Below are positions 6,563 to 9,196 of a DNA stretch of 9,196 bases, piece after piece; positions within the stretch are counted from its first letter, which is position 1, and the number at the start of each line of letters is the position of its first letter. The position numbers and the translations under genes were made by a program. Below the pieces are notes generated by a model. It saw nothing but the letters and a program-made list of their open reading frames with translations. It did no database searches and had not been told where the DNA came from. The stretch is from Thermoplasmata archaeon. Its GTDB lineage: Archaea; Thermoplasmatota; Thermoplasmata; Thermoplasmatales; Thermoplasmataceae. The DNA lies in the NCBI GenBank assembly GCA_021826765.1, contig JAKAYK010000036.1, positions 1 to 9,196 on the forward strand, in the 5' to 3' direction.

Positions 6563-8763
6563 AGCTGGCCACCCGATAGTTTGAAAGCCGATTCTTTGTC
6601 CTTGTAAAATATGTTTATCACTTTTGTAATCCTCTCATAATCATTTATGTTGTTCTCAACCATATTCTCAATAAGTTTCTTTCTCTGGTTGAATTCTTTC
6701 TGGAAATCTTCCTCTGACATCTGCTTGGATTCCTTTACTTCTTTTAATAATTTGCTGTACTGTGAATAAACCTGCCTGTTCTCACCGTAATCAAAGTTGA
6801 AAACCCTGTTGTAAAGAATCTCACCTGATTCCGTATCTATCCCCATTATTTCATCTATTTCAGTAATTTTCCTCATGCTTCTGCTCCCTATTCTTATGAA
6901 TTTGTTGAATAGCACAAAATCCAGTGAACTGATAAGAACCCTTGGAATATTCAGAGGGTTAGATTCCAGCCTGTTTATGAGTGTTTCCATGGAATCTGCA
7001 TGTATTGTGGAATATGCTGTGTGACCTGTGGAGATGGCCTGGAAGAGTGAATATGATTCCCTTCCTCTTATCTCTCCAAGAACAATGTAAGTGGGCCTCT
7101 GCCTCATAGCCATCCTTACAAGCTCAAACATACCGATTGGAGGATTCTTTGAGTCTGTTCCGGAAGAATATATGCTTTCCCTGGTGGAAGTGGCAACCCA
7201 GTTCTGATGGAGAATGTTGATTTCCCTTGTTTCCTCAATACTGAAAATCTTTGTGTTGGGTGGAGTGAACATAAGCATTGCATTTATTGTAGAAGTTTTT
7301 CCCACACCAGGTACTCCTGCTATAATTGAAGATTTAAGATTTTCCACTGCAAACCAGAGATATGTGACAACTTCAGCAGTAGCAGCACCAAATTTTACAA
7401 GCTCGATTGGTGTAAATGGAGTTTCCCTGAAAAGCCTGAATGTGAAAGAAGATCCTTTTGATGAAATTTCCTTTCCATATGTCATCTGTATCCTGTGTCC
7501 TTGCTTAAATGTTCCATCCACAATAGGCTCATTCATAGATACCTCTTTGCCGCATAGTTGTGCCAATCTTACCACGTAAGAATCAAGTTGCTCATCTGTT
7601 TCAAATACGATATTTGTCTTCAGTGAGCCATGAATCTTATGCTCGATGAAAATAGGCACCCCAACGCCATTGCATGATATATCTTCCACCATTGGATCCC
7701 TGATTATTGCATCCAGAGGGCCATATCCCTCATAATCACGCTTTATGTAATATTTCAGGTTCTCTATTGCCTTTAAAGAGTAAACTGATTTTCTGCCTGT
7801 GAGATAATTGGAAGCTATTTTCTCAATACTGATCTGGGAAAGATCATCTGGAAGTGTTTTCAGGCTTCTTATTACCTGCTCCATATCTGCCTCTATTCTT
7901 GCAAGAAATTGAGACTCCTCGAACTCAAGTTCCGGTTCTGTAACCACATATATGGATTCAAGCATATCTTTGTTCCATATGATCTCGACGTTAACCATTC
8001 CAGGGATAAGGTTGTACTTCTCAATTGACTCGATGTTTTTAGGCAGTGTAATTTCTCTTGCGATTTCAATTCTTTTCCTTGCTTCCTCTGCTAAGTTTGA
8101 TTTTTTCTTCTTTTTGATTGATTTAAGTACTTCCATTTCGTATTTGGCATCTATTCCTTCTGATGAATCTGAGAATTTGGAATCTTTCTTCTTTTTTGAG
8201 AAACGCGACTTGCCCTGTCGCTTCTTCCTTTCATTATCTACCTTGACAATTTTGGCCCTTCTTCTCATGGGCTCGGAAGGTGTAATATTTTTATTCTCAT
8301 CACCTATTCCATCTTTTGATTCTTCATTTTGAACAACTGTTGTGTCAGATACAGTGGCTACATCTGGCGGTTTAGAAGTTTGCTGCTTTTGAGACTCATT
8401 CATGGGAACATACTGTAATTTCTGGTTACTATCTTGAGGATTTGTATCATTTGTTGATGGAGAGAATTCTGGAACCTTCTCTTTAACAGCGTTTAACTCG
8501 AGAGGTACATCAACATAGTCTCCCTTTCTCTTCTTATTTTTTTTCTTTCTCTTCGTATCTTCGTCAACATAGGCTATTTTTGCCCGTTTTCTTAAGGGCG
8601 TATTTTCAACATCTTCATTCCTTTCAGGATTTGGGACTTTAAAACTTGATTCGCTAGTGTCAGAAAGATCTATAGATTTGTCTGCTTCTTTACGGGTTAT
8701 TCGCTCCTTCTTCTTTTTCCCTTTTCTTTTTTCATCTTCTCTGTCACTTACTTTTATCCCCAT
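6559..8763 (-). CDS. Type IV pilus/secretion-type assembly ATPase (GspE/FlaI/TadA family) with long basic N-terminal extension, ATPase A
   Basis: This is the first gene of the pilus-like operon, 734 aa. The ATPase proper starts at about residue 240. It contains IYVVTEPELEF (271-281), DISCNG with PIFIEHK, a Walker A GVPGVGKT (483-490, K489), an Asp box IEETREI (509-515), a Walker B VLGEIRG (561-567, E564), a His box STIHAD (585-590, H588) and the normal C-terminal helical region. Activity is therefore expected. Walker A and the Asp box differ from ATPase B (GGTATGKT and IEDTREI), so the two are old paralogues. Residues 1-235 are an added region, probably disordered, with Lys/Arg blocks at about 11-25, 71-80, 180-193 and 217-222 separated by acidic and Asn/Gln/Ser/Thr-rich stretches. 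It holds two copies of a basic motif (56-74 and 165-182). I do not recognise this extension in characterised FlaI, UpsE or TadA. The ATG follows an SD, GGTGAGGT (8774-8767). Confidence 0.92.
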   Translation of the reverse strand: MGIKVSDREDEKRKGKKKKERITRKEADKSIDLSDTSESSFKVPNPERNEDVENTPLRKRAKIAYVDEDTKRKKKNKKRKGDYVDVPLELNAVKEKVPEFSPSTNDTNPQDSNQKLQYVPMNESQKQQTSKPPDVATVSDTTVVQNEESKDGIGDENKNITPSEPMRRRAKIVKVDNERKKRQGKSRFSKKKKDSKFSDSSEGIDAKYEMEVLKSIKKKKKSNLAEEARKRIEIAREITLPKNIESIEKYNLIPGMVNVEIIWNKDMLESIYVVTEPELEFEESQFLARIEADMEQVIRSLKTLPDDLSQISIEKIASNYLTGRKSVYSLKAIENLKYYIKRDYEGYGPLDAIIRDPMVEDISCNGVGVPIFIEHKIHGSLKTNIVFETDEQLDSYVVRLAQLCGKEVSMNEPIVDGTFKQGHRIQMTYGKEISSKGSSFTFRLFRETPFTPIELVKFGAATAEVVTYLWFAVENLKSSIIAGVPGVGKTSTINAMLMFTPPNTKIFSIEETREINILHQNWVATSTRESIYSSGTDSKNPPIGMFELVRMAMRQRPTYIVLGEIRGRESYSLFQAISTGHTAYSTIHADSMETLINRLESNPLNIPRVLISSLDFVLFNKFIRIGSRSMRKITEIDEIMGIDTESGEILYNRVFNFDYGENRQVYSQYSKLLKEVKESKQMSEEDFQKEFNQRKKLIENMVENNINDYERITKVINIFYKDKESAFKLSGGQL
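8218..8271 (-). repeat. Second copy of the duplicated basic motif in the ATPase A extension
   Basis: Residues 165-182 read PMRRRAKIVKVDNERKKR. They match the copy at residues 56-74 in the pattern P-[LM]-R-[KR]-R-A-K-I-x-x-V-D-[EN], followed by Lys/Arg. The surrounding extension is otherwise low in complexity, so conservation of A-K-I and V-D in both copies stands out. Confidence 0.7.
8542..8598 (-). repeat. First copy of the duplicated basic motif in the ATPase A extension
   Basis: Residues 56-74 read PLRKRAKIAYVDEDTKRKK. The partner is at residues 165-182, 109 residues further on. This is a protein-level repeat; the DNA of the two copies has drifted. Confidence 0.7.
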
Positions 8764-8766
8764 TTT

Positions 8767-8774
8767 ACCTCACC
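8767..8774 (-). promoter_or_regulatory. Shine-Dalgarno sequence of ATPase A
   Basis: Minus-strand GGTGAGGT lies just before the ATG at 8763. Its presence implies that the operon mRNA has a leader rather than beginning at the ATG. Confidence 0.55.
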
Positions 8775-8816
8775 AGAAATAAATCGAAAACGTAACTCCA
8801 ATACACACATCATAAC

Positions 8817-8825
8817 TAATATACC
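8817..8825 (-). promoter_or_regulatory. Candidate TATA box for the pilus-like operon
   Basis: On the minus strand GGTATATTA (8825-8817) is preceded by purine-rich CGAA, which could act as a BRE. A start about 25 nt downstream, near 8795, would give a leader of about 30 nt containing the SD. Other AT-rich candidates exist nearby (minus-strand CTTATTTA around 8835), so this is only the best of several. Confidence 0.35.
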
Positions 8826-9016
8826 TTCGTAAATAAGTTTTATTGTGTATGGCTTATCAGGTTATTTCAAGTCTATATTTTCATCTAATATAATACAATG
8901 AGTTTTGCCTGACTCTCTCAGAACTGAAAGTAGCCAGATACTGCCGAAAAAGTTCAATATTATTCATATAAGTTCTTACTCTTCCATGTATCAAAGGACT
9001 CACGGCTGAAACAGTT

Positions 9017-9029
9017 AAAATATTATATT
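9017..9029 (+). promoter_or_regulatory. TATA-like promoter of tRNA-Ala
   Basis: AAAATATTATATT runs up to 22 bases before the first base of the mature tRNA. The core TATTATATT (9021-9029) is centred about 26 nt before 9051, the expected archaeal TATA distance for a transcript starting at or just before the mature 5' end. Confidence 0.5.
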
Positions 9030-9050
9030 GATATACCATTTCGCTGAAGA

Positions 9051-9122
9051 GGGCTGGTAGATCAGCGGTAGATCGCTTCCTTGGCATGGAAGAGGCCAGG
9101 GGTTCAATTCCCCTCCAGTCCA
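9051..9122 (+). tRNA. tRNA-Ala (anticodon GGC)
   Basis: A full cloverleaf can be drawn by hand. The acceptor stem GGGCTGG (9051-9057) pairs with CCAGTCC (9115-9121), with A73 at 9122. The D stem GATC/GATC (9060-9063 with 9071-9074) closes the loop AGCGGTA. The anticodon stem CTTCC/GGAAG (9076-9080 with 9088-9092) closes the loop TTGGCAT, with anticodon GGC at 9083-9085. The variable loop has 5 nt. The T stem AGGGG/CCCCT closes the loop TTCAATT. The third acceptor pair is G-U (G3:U70), the main alanine identity element, agreeing with the anticodon. It has 72 nt, no intron and no encoded CCA. Confidence 0.96.
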
Positions 9123-9132
9123 TATACAATGG

Positions 9133-9178
9133 TTTTGGGATTGCTGCGGATTGAACTCTTGAACAATGTTGGTTTTTT
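9133..9178 (+). terminator. Possible oligo-T termination region after tRNA-Ala
   Basis: Two T-runs follow the tRNA: TTTT at 9133-9136 and TTTTTT at 9173-9178. Archaeal RNA polymerase can stop at such runs without a hairpin. No stem-loop precedes either run, so the call rests only on the T-runs and their position. Confidence 0.35.
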
Positions 9179-9196
9179 CTCCTTAATACGCTCCAG

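Larger units (their letters stand above)
8764..9050. other. AT-rich intergenic region between the pilus-like operon and tRNA-Ala
   Basis: This stretch of 287 bp has no credible gene on either strand. It separates two divergent transcription units, so it should hold the operon promoter (minus strand, left part) and the tRNA promoter (plus strand, right part). I found no strong long inverted repeat and no convincing C/D-box RNA. Only short chance-level hairpins are present, such as CTGA-CTCTC-TCAG near 8910. Confidence 0.6.

Noticed and set aside
8764..9050. C/D-box RNA or other small RNA in the intergenic region
   Set aside because: A minus-strand ATGATGT near 8810 resembles a C box, but no suitably spaced CTGA D box or kink-turn partner was found.
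8881..9129. 82-aa ORF on the minus strand with GIEPLASSMPRKRS
   Set aside because: This is the antisense of the tRNA-Ala gene; the translated phrase is the well-known spurious protein read from tRNA complements. No RBS or promoter logic supports it.
9100..9196. Integration (att) site at the tRNA-Ala 3' end
   Set aside because: No integrase and no second copy of the tRNA 3' end is visible in the window.
1..9196. CRISPR array, insertion sequence or transposon ends
   Set aside because: No regularly spaced direct repeats, transposase motifs or terminal inverted repeats were seen on either strand.

Overview
The window looks like archaeal chromosome from an acidophilic Thermoplasmatales-type euryarchaeon. 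Three things point there: the FolD carries lineage-like substitutions in its active site, the secretion/pilus ATPases are of the archaeal FlaI/UpsE/TadA kind, and Ile ATA and Arg AGA/AGG codons are used freely. Translation signals are mixed: several genes have a Shine-Dalgarno (SD) sequence, while nadE has none and probably has a very short leader or none. The genus-level assignment is inference; no 16S rRNA or other marker gene is present.

Left half, plus strand (1-3230). This is a run of metabolic and transport genes: the 3' end of an unrecognised gene, then folD (methylene-tetrahydrofolate dehydrogenase/cyclohydrolase) overlapping it by 10 nt, then nadE (ammonia-dependent NAD synthetase) behind its own AT-rich promoter, then a CPA1/NhaP-type cation:proton antiporter that starts 4 nt after the nadE stop behind a clear SD.

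Right half, minus strand (8763 down to 3179). This is a tightly packed four-gene operon for an archaeal type IV pilus-like or secretion machine, in the order ATPase A (734 aa), platform protein 1 (318 aa), platform protein 2 (280 aa), ATPase B (528 aa). The junctions are ATGA, ATGA and a 1-nt gap followed by a TTG start. Both ATPases keep Walker A, Asp-box, Walker B and His-box motifs, so both are probably active. The two platform proteins look like the N- and C-halves of one FlaJ/UpsF-type membrane protein. ATPase A has about 235 extra N-terminal residues that are lysine-rich, low in complexity and contain a duplicated R-[KR]-R-A-K-I-x-x-V-D motif. No prepilin or prepilin peptidase is visible. 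The two ATPases, split platform and basic N-terminal tails make this operon the most interesting part of the window.

The operon ends convergently with the antiporter gene, and the two coding regions overlap by 52 bp. At the right end is an intact intron-less tRNA-Ala(GGC) on the plus strand, with its own TATA-like promoter. Between the tRNA and the operon lies about 290 bp of AT-rich non-coding DNA that holds the divergent promoters.
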